NCBI GenBank assembly: GCA_964398225.1
Contig: CAYNLY010000063.1
Location: 1-7,253 of the forward strand
From: CAYNLY01 sp964398225
Lineage (GTDB): Bacteria > Pseudomonadota > Zetaproteobacteria > Mariprofundales > Mariprofundaceae
Reading direction: 5' to 3'
DNA: 7,253 bases
Shown here: piece after piece, positions 1 through 6,516 of the stretch
Layout: each line of letters begins with the position of its first letter
Position numbering within the stretch: the stretch's first letter is position 1
The notes under the pieces: model-generated
The model's input: only the letters and a program-made list of their open reading frames with translations
What the model was told of the DNA's origin: nothing
Databases searched by the model: none
Made by a program: the position numbers and the translations under genes

Positions 1-1422
1 ATCCGCGCCGTCGTCCTGACCCGTTCCGCGTTCCGCCAGCCGCGCTTTCAGCCAGGCGCGGGCGCCGTCCTCGTCGGCGAACGCGCCGTCCAGCTGCGCT
101 TCGTAGGCTTCCTTGAGCAGACGCCCCATCGCCGGGCCCGGCTTCATGCCCATCTCGATCAGCATCCGCCCGCGGGCGATCGGCGTCACAGGCTTGCGCT
201 CGGCATCCAGCGCGCGCGCCGCTTCCAGCCAGGCATGGGCCGGGCGGCTGGGCGGCGCGGGGCTTCGGCCCGATGCATCGGCCTCGACCATTGCCTCCCA
301 GAGCTCGATGCCCGCGGGCTGAAGCCTCAGGGCCAGCCGGCGCACCGCCCGAGGCGTCGGCTCTCCGTGCATGTGCGCCATGTGTTCGCGGATCAGGGGA
401 GGCAGAAGCGCGGACAGGCGCTTTGGGGCATGGATGCGCTCGAGAAAGGCGAGCGCAAGCGGAACTCCGGCCTCGCTGTGGCCGCGCGAGCGGATGCGCC
501 CGTTTGCATCGGTGCAGGTGGTTTCCGGTTTGCCCAGGTCGTGGCAGAGCACGGCGAAGACAAGCGCTTCATGCATTTCGGGGTAGAAGCGGCGCCTGCG
601 GCCGATTTTTGCCGCCATGTCCACGGCAAGCCGGGTGTGCGTCCAGACGTCGCCCTCGGGATGCCAGCGCGGATCCTGCGGGCAGGCCGGCAGTGCGGCG
701 AGCTCAGGATAAAGCATAAGCCAGCCGCTTTCGGCGAGCACGTCGAGTCCACGGGAGGGATGCGGGGCCAGCGCCCACTTGCGCCACTCCGCCCAGATGC
801 GCGGCCCGGGCAGCGTGTCGGCCTCGGCCAGCAGTTCGCGGCACAAATCGGCCGTGGCAGGATCAAGCCTGAGATCGAATCGCGCGGCGAACTGCATGCC
901 GCGAAGCACCCGAAGCGGATCCTCGCGGAAGGCTTCGGATACGTGCCGCAGCACCTTCCGCTCGAGATCTTCGCGGCCGCCGAAAAAGTCGAGCAGCTCT
1001 CCCCGCTCGGGGTCGAGCATCATTGCATTGATCGTGAAATCGCGCCTGCGGGCGGCCTGTTCGGGCGAAAGCCCTGGGTCGGCCTCGACCGCAAATCCGC
1101 GGTGGCCGGCCGAAGTCTTGCGCTCGCGCCGGGGAAGGGCCACATCCAGTTCGATTTCCTCGGACGCCTCACCCTGCAGGCGCAGCTTGTACACGCCGAA
1201 GGATGCGCCCACCCTGTGCACCGTGCCGAAACGCGCCAGCAGCGCTTCCAGCCGCGCCGGGCCAAGCCCGTAGACCTCGAGATCGAAGTCCGGCGGGCAT
1301 CCGCCAGCCAGCAGGTCGCGCACCGTGCCGCCGACGAGCCAGGCTCGTCCGCCTGCCTTGCGGATTTCGCCTGCCAGCTCCGCCACCGGAGGCGGGATGC
1401 GCTCGATCGGGACCGCGGTCAT
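1..1422 (-). CDS. cca: CCA tRNA nucleotidyltransferase / poly(A) polymerase-like protein with HD domain (3' end outside window)
   Basis: A class II nucleotidyltransferase of the Cca/PcnB superfamily, which adds CCA (or A residues) to RNA 3' ends in the cytoplasm. I translated the minus strand from 1422 to base 1 and found 474 uninterrupted codons, with the stop beyond the window. Visible motifs are the nucleotide-binding WLVGGTVRDLL (residues 28-38), the metal-binding DFDLEVYG (D45, D47), a third acidic residue in IELDVALPR (D93), RRRDFTINAM (125-134) and EDPLRVLRG (167-175). The HD domain shows WTHT (260-263), CHDLGK (293-298) and GHSEAG (314-319). E. coli Cca (412 aa) has the same layout, including an RHVS-AF-EDPLRVLR stretch and the HD domain. 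This copy is at least 60 residues longer. An in-frame ATG at 1449 would add nine residues. I chose 1422 because the nine-residue extension looks unlike the family and neither start has a strong ribosome site. CCA-adding, A-adding and poly(A) polymerase activities cannot be separated by eye. Confidence 0.9.
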   Translation of the reverse strand, partial: MTAVPIERIPPPVAELAGEIRKAGGRAWLVGGTVRDLLAGGCPPDFDLEVYGLGPARLEALLARFGTVHRVGASFGVYKLRLQGEASEEIELDVALPRRERKTSAGHRGFAVEADPGLSPEQAARRRDFTINAMMLDPERGELLDFFGGREDLERKVLRHVSEAFREDPLRVLRGMQFAARFDLRLDPATADLCRELLAEADTLPGPRIWAEWRKWALAPHPSRGLDVLAESGWLMLYPELAALPACPQDPRWHPEGDVWTHTRLAVDMAAKIGRRRRFYPEMHEALVFAVLCHDLGKPETTCTDANGRIRSRGHSEAGVPLALAFLERIHAPKRLSALLPPLIREHMAHMHGEPTPRAVRRLALRLQPAGIELWEAMVEADASGRSPAPPSRPAHAWLEAARALDAERKPVTPIARGRMLIEMGMKPGPAMGRLLKEAYEAQLDGAFADEDGARAWLKARLAERGTGQDDGAD

Positions 1423-1436
1423 GAGCCCATTCCACG

Positions 1437-1466
1437 TTCGACAACCCATGAGCGCAAGTCTATGTT
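1437..1466 (+). promoter_or_regulatory. Candidate sigma70-type promoter for the mdh-sucCD operon
   Basis: In the 89-bp divergent gap between cca and mdh, TTCGAC (1437-1442) and TATGTT (1461-1466) are separated by 18 bases. They could act as -35 and -10 boxes, with TATGTT matching 4 of 6 consensus positions. The gap is the only place upstream of mdh where a promoter need not lie inside a gene. The match is imperfect and could be chance. I see no comparable promoter for cca on the other strand. Confidence 0.25.
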
Positions 1467-1500
1467 TGCGGCAGAGGGCCGCGCCCATCGGGCCCGGGGC

Positions 1501-1506
1501 AGGAGG
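1501..1506 (+). promoter_or_regulatory. Shine-Dalgarno site of mdh
   Basis: AGGAGG ends 5 bases before the ATG at 1512 and is a full consensus ribosome binding site. It favours 1512 over the in-frame ATG at 1527, which has only GGTCGGGG in front of it. An overlapping ATG at 1507 is in another frame and reaches a stop within eight codons. Confidence 0.75.
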
Positions 1507-1511
1507 ATGAC

Positions 1512-2492
1512 ATGCGCTGGTCGGGGATGACGCCGGGAGACAACCGCTACTTCCAACGCAAGAAGGTCAGCATCGTCGGAGCGGGCCATGTGGGCTCGAC
1601 GGCCGCGTTTCTCGCCGCCCAGAAGGAGCTGGCCGACATCGTGCTCGTGGACGTCGTCGAGGGCGTGCCCCAGGGCAAGGCGCTGGACATGTTCGAGTCC
1701 TCCCCGATCCTCGGCTTCAACGCGAACATTCGCGGTACGAACGATTATGCGGACACGGCGGGCTCCGATCTGGTCATCATCACGGCGGGCCTGGCGCGCA
1801 AGCCGGGGATGAGCCGCGACGACCTTCTGTCCACGAACGTGAAGATCGTCGCCGAGGTGACGAAGAAGGTCGTCGAGCACTCGCCGGACTGCATTCTGCT
1901 CGTGGTCACGAATCCGCTCGATGCGATGGTCTACACCGCGCGCGAGGTTTCGGGCTTTCCCCGCTCGCGCGTGATCGGCATGGCGGGTGTGCTCGATTCG
2001 GCGCGGATGCGTTCGTTCATCGCCGAGGAGCTCGATGTCTCGATCTCTGATGTCACGGCGTTCGTGCTCGGCGGCCACGGCGACCAGATGGTGCCGCTTG
2101 CCCGCTATGCCACCGTGGCCGGCATTCCGATCACCGAGATGATGACGCCGGAACAGATCGAACGGATCAACCGGCGCACGGCCGAGGGCGGGGCGGAAAT
2201 CGTCCGGCTTTTGAAGACCGGATCGGCCTTCTATGCGCCGGGGGCGGCCGTCGTCGAGATGGCCGAGGCCATCCTGAAGGATCAGAACCGGATTCTTCCC
2301 TGCGCGGCCCGGCTGGAAGGGGAGTACGGGATCGACGGGTATTTCCTCGGCGTGCCGTGCAAGCTGGGCGGCGGCGGCATGGAGGGCATCATCGAGCTCG
2401 ATCTGACCGATGAGGAGCGCGATGCGCTGATGCGCTCGCTCGATGCGGTGAAAAAGCTCGTCGCCCAGGTCGATGCGCTCGAACATTTCTGA
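1512..2492 (+). CDS. mdh: Malate dehydrogenase (NAD-dependent, lactate-dehydrogenase-like type)
   Basis: Oxidises malate to oxaloacetate with NAD+ in the TCA cycle (cytoplasmic, usually tetrameric in this LDH-like class). The 326-residue product has the Rossmann loop GAGHVG (23-28) followed by D47, the acidic residue expected to hold the NAD ribose. The substrate loop reads ARKPGMSR (95-102). R96 sits where lactate dehydrogenases carry Gln, so this is a malate rather than a lactate enzyme. Further family residues are N134 in TNP, D162 and R165 in LDSAR, and the catalytic H189 in GGHGD. About 17 residues precede the first beta strand, more than I remember for the family. A start at 1527 (residue 6) would shorten this, but the AGGAGG favours 1512. 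It is first in the cluster, with sucC 18 bp downstream, a common bacterial grouping. Identification is firm; only the exact start is open. Confidence 0.96.
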   Translation: MRWSGMTPGDNRYFQRKKVSIVGAGHVGSTAAFLAAQKELADIVLVDVVEGVPQGKALDMFESSPILGFNANIRGTNDYADTAGSDLVIITAGLARKPGMSRDDLLSTNVKIVAEVTKKVVEHSPDCILLVVTNPLDAMVYTAREVSGFPRSRVIGMAGVLDSARMRSFIAEELDVSISDVTAFVLGGHGDQMVPLARYATVAGIPITEMMTPEQIERINRRTAEGGAEIVRLLKTGSAFYAPGAAVVEMAEAILKDQNRILPCAARLEGEYGIDGYFLGVPCKLGGGGMEGIIELDLTDEERDALMRSLDAVKKLVAQVDALEHF

Positions 2493-2497
2493 CCGGC

Positions 2498-2503
2498 GGG
2501 AGG
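2498..2503 (+). promoter_or_regulatory. Shine-Dalgarno site fixing the GTG start of sucC
   Basis: GGGAGG lies in the 18-bp mdh-sucC gap and ends 7 bases before GTG at 2511. It supports GTG as the true start, and the protein then begins with the family's typical MNIHEYQAK. Confidence 0.75.
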
Positions 2504-2510
2504 CGGGTTC

Positions 2511-3671
2511 GTGAACATTCACGAGTATCAGGCCAAGGCCGTGCTGGCGGACTTCGGCGTCGATGTTCCCGAGGGGCGGCTCGTTTGCAGGGACAGCGAG
2601 GTCCGCAAGGCCTGCGAAGCGCTTCCGGGGCCGCCCTGGGTGGTCAAGGCGCAGATCCATGCCGGCGGGCGCGGCAAGGCCGGGGGCGTGCGCGTATGCC
2701 CGAGCATCGAGGCGGCCGAACGGGCCGCGGCCGATCTGCTCGGCTCCCGGCTCGTCACCCCACAGACCGGGCCGGGCGGCCGCCAGGTGCGCAAGCTCTG
2801 GATCGAACAGGGGCTGGAGATCGCCCGCGAGCTCTACCTTGCGCTGCTGGTGGACCGGGAGCGCGCCTGTCTTTCCTTCGTGGCCAGCGCCTCCGGAGGC
2901 ATGGAGATCGAGGAGGTGGCCGCACGCACGCCCGAGGCGGTGCTTGCGCGGCCCATCGACTGGGCGCGGGGCGTGCTGCACGAGGATGTCACGGCCGTGG
3001 AGCGGCACCTGGGGCTCGATGCGTCGCTGCATGTCCGGCTGCAGCATGTGATGGCCAGCATGTATCGCGCATTTGTCGAGCGCGACTGTTCGCTGATCGA
3101 GCTCAACCCGCTCGTGCTCACCGGGGATGGGCGGCTGGTCGCGCTCGATGCGAAGATGAGCGTGGACGACAACGCGCTGTTCCGTCAGCCGGAGATGGCC
3201 GCGCTCCGCGACCCCGACGAGGAGGACGCGCGCGAACGCGAGGCCGCCGAATACGGGCTGAACTACATCCAGCTCGACGGCGACATCGGCTGCATGGTCA
3301 ACGGCGCGGGGCTTGCGATGGCGACGATGGACATGATCCAGCTCAAGGGCGCAAGGCCCGCGAACTTCCTCGACGTGGGCGGGGGCGTCACGGTCGAGGC
3401 CGTGGCCGAGGGCTTTCGCCTGCTGTTCTCCGACGAGCAGGTCCGGGCCGTGCTGGTCAACATCTTCGGCGGCATCGTCCGCTGCGACGTCATCGCCCAA
3501 GGGCTTCTGAACGCGATCCGGACCCATCCGATGAAGGTGCCGGTCGTGATGCGCCTGGTGGGCACGAACGAGGAGGAGGGGCAGCGCATGATCCGCGAGG
3601 CGGGACTCAACGTGCGCTGGGCCACCGATCTCGATCAGGCGGCGCGGCTTGCCGTGGAGGCCAGGGCATGA
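2511..3671 (+). CDS. sucC: Succinyl-CoA synthetase (ADP/GDP-forming), beta subunit
   Basis: The ATP-grasp beta subunit that, with SucD, converts succinyl-CoA, phosphate and NDP to succinate, CoA and NTP. The 386-residue product is close to the 388 of E. coli SucC. It opens with MNIHEYQAKAVL, and the start is GTG. Nucleotide-binding K46 and the glycine-rich HAGGRGKAGGV loop (50-60) are present, as are E197 and N199 in ELNPL and D213 in LDAKM, which hold Mg2+ in this family. The C-terminal ligase domain carries NANFLDVGGG-like PANFLDVGGG (283-292) and NIFGGIVRCD (317-326). That last motif argues for SucC over the malate-CoA ligase subunit MtkA, which I recall as having IFAGINRCD. The glycine-rich loop lacks the insertion seen in alphaproteobacterial SucC (from memory). 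The stop overlaps the start of sucD by four bases, so the two subunits are probably translationally coupled in equal amounts. ATP versus GTP preference cannot be read by eye. Confidence 0.96.
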   Translation: MNIHEYQAKAVLADFGVDVPEGRLVCRDSEVRKACEALPGPPWVVKAQIHAGGRGKAGGVRVCPSIEAAERAAADLLGSRLVTPQTGPGGRQVRKLWIEQGLEIARELYLALLVDRERACLSFVASASGGMEIEEVAARTPEAVLARPIDWARGVLHEDVTAVERHLGLDASLHVRLQHVMASMYRAFVERDCSLIELNPLVLTGDGRLVALDAKMSVDDNALFRQPEMAALRDPDEEDAREREAAEYGLNYIQLDGDIGCMVNGAGLAMATMDMIQLKGARPANFLDVGGGVTVEAVAEGFRLLFSDEQVRAVLVNIFGGIVRCDVIAQGLLNAIRTHPMKVPVVMRLVGTNEEEGQRMIREAGLNVRWATDLDQAARLAVEARA

Positions 3672-4558
3672 GCATGCGGGTAAACCTCGCGCTGGATTCT
3701 GCAACGCGCGTGATCGTGCAGGGGTTCACGGGTCGGCAGGGAAGTTTCCATGCCGAGCAGATGATCGCCTACGGTACGAACGTCGTCGGCGGCGTGACTC
3801 CCGGCAAAGGGGGGCAGACGCATCTGGACCGGCCGGTCTTCAACACCGTGGCCGCCGCGGTGGACGAGGCCGGCGCCGAGGCCAGCGTGATCTTCGTGCC
3901 GCCCCGCTTTGCCGCCGAGGCCATCCTCGAGGCCGCGCGTGCCGGCATCCGGCTGATCGTATGCATCACCGAGGGCATTCCGGTGCTCGACATGGTGCGC
4001 GTGCGCCAGGAGCTCGCGCGGCTGGCGGATCCGCCCACGCTGATCGGGCCGAACTGCCCGGGGCTGATCGTGCCGGGCCGGGCCAAGATCGGCATCATGC
4101 CGGGGCATATCCACCGGCCGGGATGCATCGGCGTCGTTTCCCGATCGGGGACGCTCACCTATGAGGCCGTGGCCCAGCTTTCCGAGGTGGGGCTGGGTCA
4201 GAGCCTGTGCGTCGGCATCGGGGGCGATCCCGTGCACGGCATCGGCTTCATCGAGGCCCTGGACTGGTTCGAACAGGACGGGAACACGCGCGGGATCGTG
4301 CTGATCGGTGAGATCGGGGGCACCGACGAGGAGCGGGCCGCGGAGTTCATCCGGGAGCGCGTCACGAAGCCCGTGGTTGCGTTCATCGCCGGGGCGACCG
4401 CGCCGAAGGGAAGGCGGATGGGGCACGCGGGCGCGATCATTTCCGGCGGGCGCGGCACCGCGGAAGCCAAGTTTGCGGCGCTTGAGGATGCCGGCGCGGT
4501 CATCGAGCGCAATCCGGCCCTGATCGGCAGGCGGATGCGGGAGCTGATTCCCGACTGA
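3668..4558 (+). CDS. sucD: Succinyl-CoA synthetase (ADP/GDP-forming), alpha subunit
   Basis: The CoA-binding, phosphohistidine-carrying alpha subunit of the SucCD complex. The product has 296 residues (E. coli 289). The CoA-binding Rossmann part shows QGFTGRQGSFH (18-28) and GGVTPGKGG (41-49). GPNCPG (127-132) and VSRSGTLTYE (157-166) follow. The active-site histidine that is transiently phosphorylated is H253 in RRMGHAGAII, equivalent to the E. coli His in GKRMGHAGAII. The ATG shares ATGA (3668-3671) with the sucC stop and is preceded by GGAGG at 3656-3660, seven bases away, inside sucC. An ATG two codons on (3674) is a possible alternative. The phosphoesterase gene starts 2 bp after the stop. 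Its reading frame stays open upstream through most of sucC, but that is a composition artefact, because sucC itself is intact there. Confidence 0.96.
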   Translation: MSMRVNLALDSATRVIVQGFTGRQGSFHAEQMIAYGTNVVGGVTPGKGGQTHLDRPVFNTVAAAVDEAGAEASVIFVPPRFAAEAILEAARAGIRLIVCITEGIPVLDMVRVRQELARLADPPTLIGPNCPGLIVPGRAKIGIMPGHIHRPGCIGVVSRSGTLTYEAVAQLSEVGLGQSLCVGIGGDPVHGIGFIEALDWFEQDGNTRGIVLIGEIGGTDEERAAEFIRERVTKPVVAFIAGATAPKGRRMGHAGAIISGGRGTAEAKFAALEDAGAVIERNPALIGRRMRELIPD

Positions 4559-4560
4559 GC

Positions 4561-5580
4561 ATGCATCGCTACATGCAACCCCGGCCGAGCGAGGCGCAGC
4601 TTGGCGCGCTCAAAAGCCGGCTTGGCCCGCTCCATCTGAATCTGAGGCTCGGCATCGAGCACGATCATGCGGTCGAGATGTTCGGGCACGGCCGCTGGTT
4701 TCACCCCGAAAACTGGCTTTCCGGCCAGCGCGTCGCGGCGTTTCTTGTCCGGGCCTCGGGCCTTGGCGCGATCGGGCGCCGGCTTGCGCGCCGGCACCGG
4801 ATCCGCACGGTCCGCCACGAGCTTCCGCGACTGGATCCGAAGGCGCCAGCGCTCAGGCTTCTGCACCTGAGCGACCTGCATCTGGACATGGCTCCGGATA
4901 CCGCCACCGCCCTTGCGGAGTCGCTTGCCCGCATTGAGCCGCAGGAGATGCCGGATCTTGCCGTGATCACCGGCGATTTCCGCGCGCGCACCTACGGTCC
5001 GATCGACGATCTTCGCAAGGGGATCCAGAGGGTCCGGCCGCATCTTCCCGAGCGGACGATCGCCGTGCTCGGCAATCATGACTGTCTGGCCGTGGCCTGT
5101 TTGCTCGAGGATGCGGGCATCCGCGTGCTGCTCAACGAGGCGGTGCCCTGGAGGGACGGGGTCTGGATCGCCGGCGTGGACGATCCGCACTACTATCGCG
5201 TGCACAACCTCGATCGCGCGCTGGCCGGCGTGCCCGAGGGCGCGGTGCGCGTGCTGCTTTCGCATTCGCCCGAGATCTACCGGCTGGCCGCGCATGCGGA
5301 GATCGACCTGATGCTGGCCGGCCACACCCACGGCGGCCAGGTCTGCCTGCCCGGCGGCTGGGCGCTGACCTACGACTGCCCCTGCCCGCGCCGGTTCTGT
5401 CGCGGCGCCTGGCGCTACCGGGGCATGGCCGGCTATACGAGCGCGGGCTGCGGCACCTCGATTCTGGACATTCGCTTCTTCTGCCCGCCCGAAATCGTCA
5501 TCCACGAGCTCCGCGGCGGAGCCGCGCGGCTCAGTACGGGCGCCGGCGAAGGCCCAGGCGATACAGCGGTGGAGACATGA
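4561..5580 (+). CDS. Calcineurin-like metallophosphoesterase (COG1408/YaeI-like)
   Basis: A probable two-metal phosphohydrolase with 339 residues. The full calcineurin-like motif set is present: LHLSDLHLD (101-109; D105, H107), GDFRAR (138-143; D139), GNHD (171-174), LSHSPE (233-238; H235) and GHTHGGQ (254-260; H255, H257). The substrate is unknown. Relatives in COG1408 include phosphodiesterases and UDP-2,3-diacylglucosamine pyrophosphatase-type lipid A enzymes, but nothing here fixes that role. An N-terminal region of about 95 residues contains no clear membrane helix and includes HPENW (48-52). Six cysteines fall between 262 and 308, three of them in CPCPRRFC (273-280). The start lies 2 bp after sucD, with only a distant GGGAG some 17 bases upstream, so ribosomes probably reinitiate after sucD. 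An in-frame ATG at 4573 is the alternative start. The last 16 codons overlap the opposite-strand CarS-like gene. Confidence 0.88.
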   Translation: MHRYMQPRPSEAQLGALKSRLGPLHLNLRLGIEHDHAVEMFGHGRWFHPENWLSGQRVAAFLVRASGLGAIGRRLARRHRIRTVRHELPRLDPKAPALRLLHLSDLHLDMAPDTATALAESLARIEPQEMPDLAVITGDFRARTYGPIDDLRKGIQRVRPHLPERTIAVLGNHDCLAVACLLEDAGIRVLLNEAVPWRDGVWIAGVDDPHYYRVHNLDRALAGVPEGAVRVLLSHSPEIYRLAAHAEIDLMLAGHTHGGQVCLPGGWALTYDCPCPRRFCRGAWRYRGMAGYTSAGCGTSILDIRFFCPPEIVIHELRGGAARLSTGAGEGPGDTAVET

Positions 5581-6028
5581 GCAGTTCCAGCGCCGTGAAT
5601 ACGAGCGAGGTGCCGATCACGTCGATCCAGCCCAGATCCAGCAGGGGCGAGACGGCGAGCATCGGAAGCAGCGACTCGGGGATCTGGTCAAGCCCGGTGG
5701 CGCGCGCGGAGGCCGGAAGGCCGAGCCTGCGCTTGCAGAAGCTCGCAAGCAGGTCGCCGGCCATCGCCGCAAGCGGCACGAGCAGGGCGATTTCCCACGC
5801 AAACCCCAGCGCGAGCGCGATCGGTGCCGTAAGCACGAGGCTTGCGGCAACACCCCGCCAGGTCTTGGACGGCCCGAGCCAGGGCCTGCCGTCGGGCGCG
5901 CATCGGCCGCCGTCAAGCGGTATCGAGAGCCGCGGGCCCAGGAAGACGCGGGCAAGGACCGGCCCGGCATTGGCCGCCACGATCAGGGCCAGCAGCTTCA
6001 GGTCCGTGACAGGCATCGGGCCGCTCAT
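5531..6028 (-). CDS. CDP-archaeol synthase (CarS)-like integral membrane protein
   Basis: A small hydrophobic protein of the CarS/DUF46 family, related to CDP-diacylglycerol synthase CdsA. Archaeal CarS uses CTP to activate an unsaturated archaetidic-acid precursor at the membrane. Counting from the ATG at 6028 (165 aa), I see LDGG (38-41), LGPSKTWRG (51-59), GDLLASFCKRRLGL (91-104) and LDQIPES (113-119), the order of conserved CarS blocks. Hydrophobic stretches lie near 10-30, 60-90 and 120-150. The stop is TGA at 5533-5531. Start choice is uncertain: TTG at 6034 adds two residues, and ATG at 6016 removes four and has GAGCGG upstream. In a bacterium the substrate is unknown; it may be an ordinary phospholipid precursor. 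It is divergent from the YjbQ gene (47 bp) and overlaps the metallophosphoesterase gene end to end. Confidence 0.78.
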   Translation of the reverse strand: MSGPMPVTDLKLLALIVAANAGPVLARVFLGPRLSIPLDGGRCAPDGRPWLGPSKTWRGVAASLVLTAPIALALGFAWEIALLVPLAAMAGDLLASFCKRRLGLPASARATGLDQIPESLLPMLAVSPLLDLGWIDVIGTSLVFTALELLMSPPLYRLGLRRRPY

Positions 6029-6061
6029 GGGCAAATCATGCCGGATTCGGAAAACGACGAC

Positions 6062-6068
6062 GAGGAGG
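6062..6068 (+). promoter_or_regulatory. Shine-Dalgarno site of the yjbQ-family gene
   Basis: GAGGAGG ends 7 bases before ATG at 6076, fixing that start. It lies in the 47-bp gap between the divergent CarS-like and YjbQ genes. I see no clear -10/-35 pair in this gap, so any promoter may reach into the CarS-like gene. Confidence 0.7.
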
Positions 6069-6075
6069 TGCCGGA

Positions 6076-6498
6076 ATGAGGGAGATCATCGAGCTAGCGA
6101 CCGAGCGGCGCGAACAGCTCGTGGACATCACGGCGCGCGTGGCCGAGGTCGTCGCCATTAGCGGCATACGCGACGGACTCGTGAACGTCTACGCCCAGGG
6201 GGCGACCTGCGCGGTGATGATCCAGGAAAACTGGGACGAATCCGTTCAGACCGACGTAATCCACCTGCTCGGCAAGCTGATTCCGCGCGGCGTCTGGCTG
6301 CATGACGCCCAGGACGGCAACGGCGATGCCCATCTGAAGTCGGGGCTTGTCGGGCCATCCGAGACGATTCCGCTGATCAATGGCAAGATGGGGCTTTCAA
6401 CCTGGCAGAACATCTTCTTCTGCGAATTCGATGGCCCCCGGAGCCGACGCCGGATCGTGGTCACGGTGATCGAGGATGCGCATGCCGGGCGGGGGTAG
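6076..6498 (+). CDS. YjbQ / UPF0047 family protein (secondary thiamine-phosphate synthase-type)
   Basis: A 140-residue protein of the YjbQ/UPF0047 family, a small trimeric fold. E. coli YjbQ has been linked to weak thiamine-phosphate synthase activity, but the physiological role of the family is unsettled. The diagnostic parts are GDAHLKSGLVGPSETIP (83-99), GLSTWQNI (106-113) and FFCEFDGPRSRRR (114-126), which match the family signature around G-x-W-Q. The N-terminal half reads YAQGATCAV (39-47) then QENWD (50-54). As I remember it, the common form has HTTA and NEN-D there, so a usual histidine is replaced by Gln. H76 and H86 remain. The ATG at 6076 has an AGGAGG seven bases upstream. The DUF4126 gene follows after 18 bp with its own GGGAGG, so the two are probably co-transcribed. 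No thiamine gene is in view, so I give no function beyond the family. Confidence 0.88.
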   Translation: MREIIELATERREQLVDITARVAEVVAISGIRDGLVNVYAQGATCAVMIQENWDESVQTDVIHLLGKLIPRGVWLHDAQDGNGDAHLKSGLVGPSETIPLINGKMGLSTWQNIFFCEFDGPRSRRRIVVTVIEDAHAGRG

Positions 6499-6516
6499 CC
6501 GGAACGGGAGGCGGTA

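Noticed and set aside
1471..1500. GC-rich near-palindrome (GGGCCCGGGGC region) upstream of mdh as an operator
   Set aside because: Short and composition-driven; no recognisable binding-site symmetry beyond what G/C runs give.
235..1530. A 431-codon plus-strand frame opposite cca
   Set aside because: The minus strand carries all Cca motifs in one frame; the plus reading is low-complexity and matches nothing.
1419..3704. A 761-codon open frame on the minus strand across mdh and sucC
   Set aside because: It is antisense to two clearly recognised genes, its His/Arg/Asp-rich translation resembles no family, and GC-rich codons make such antisense frames common.
2585..4558. A 657-codon plus frame that would join an N-terminal extension to SucD
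   Set aside because: The upstream part is an out-of-frame reading of intact sucC with an Arg/Gly/Ala-rich shadow composition. SucD has its own start, ribosome site and normal length.
2511..4558. Malate-CoA ligase (MtkAB) instead of SucCD
   Set aside because: The beta subunit has FGGIVRCD as in SucC, and no serine-cycle genes are present. MtkA, as I recall it, differs at this motif.
4198..5505. A 435-codon minus-strand frame opposite sucD and the phosphoesterase
   Set aside because: Antisense shadow of two well-supported genes with no recognisable domain.
5577..6161. A 194-codon plus frame across the CarS-like gene
   Set aside because: Ser/Arg-rich shadow; the opposite strand has conserved CarS motifs and membrane segments, and this frame runs into the YjbQ gene.
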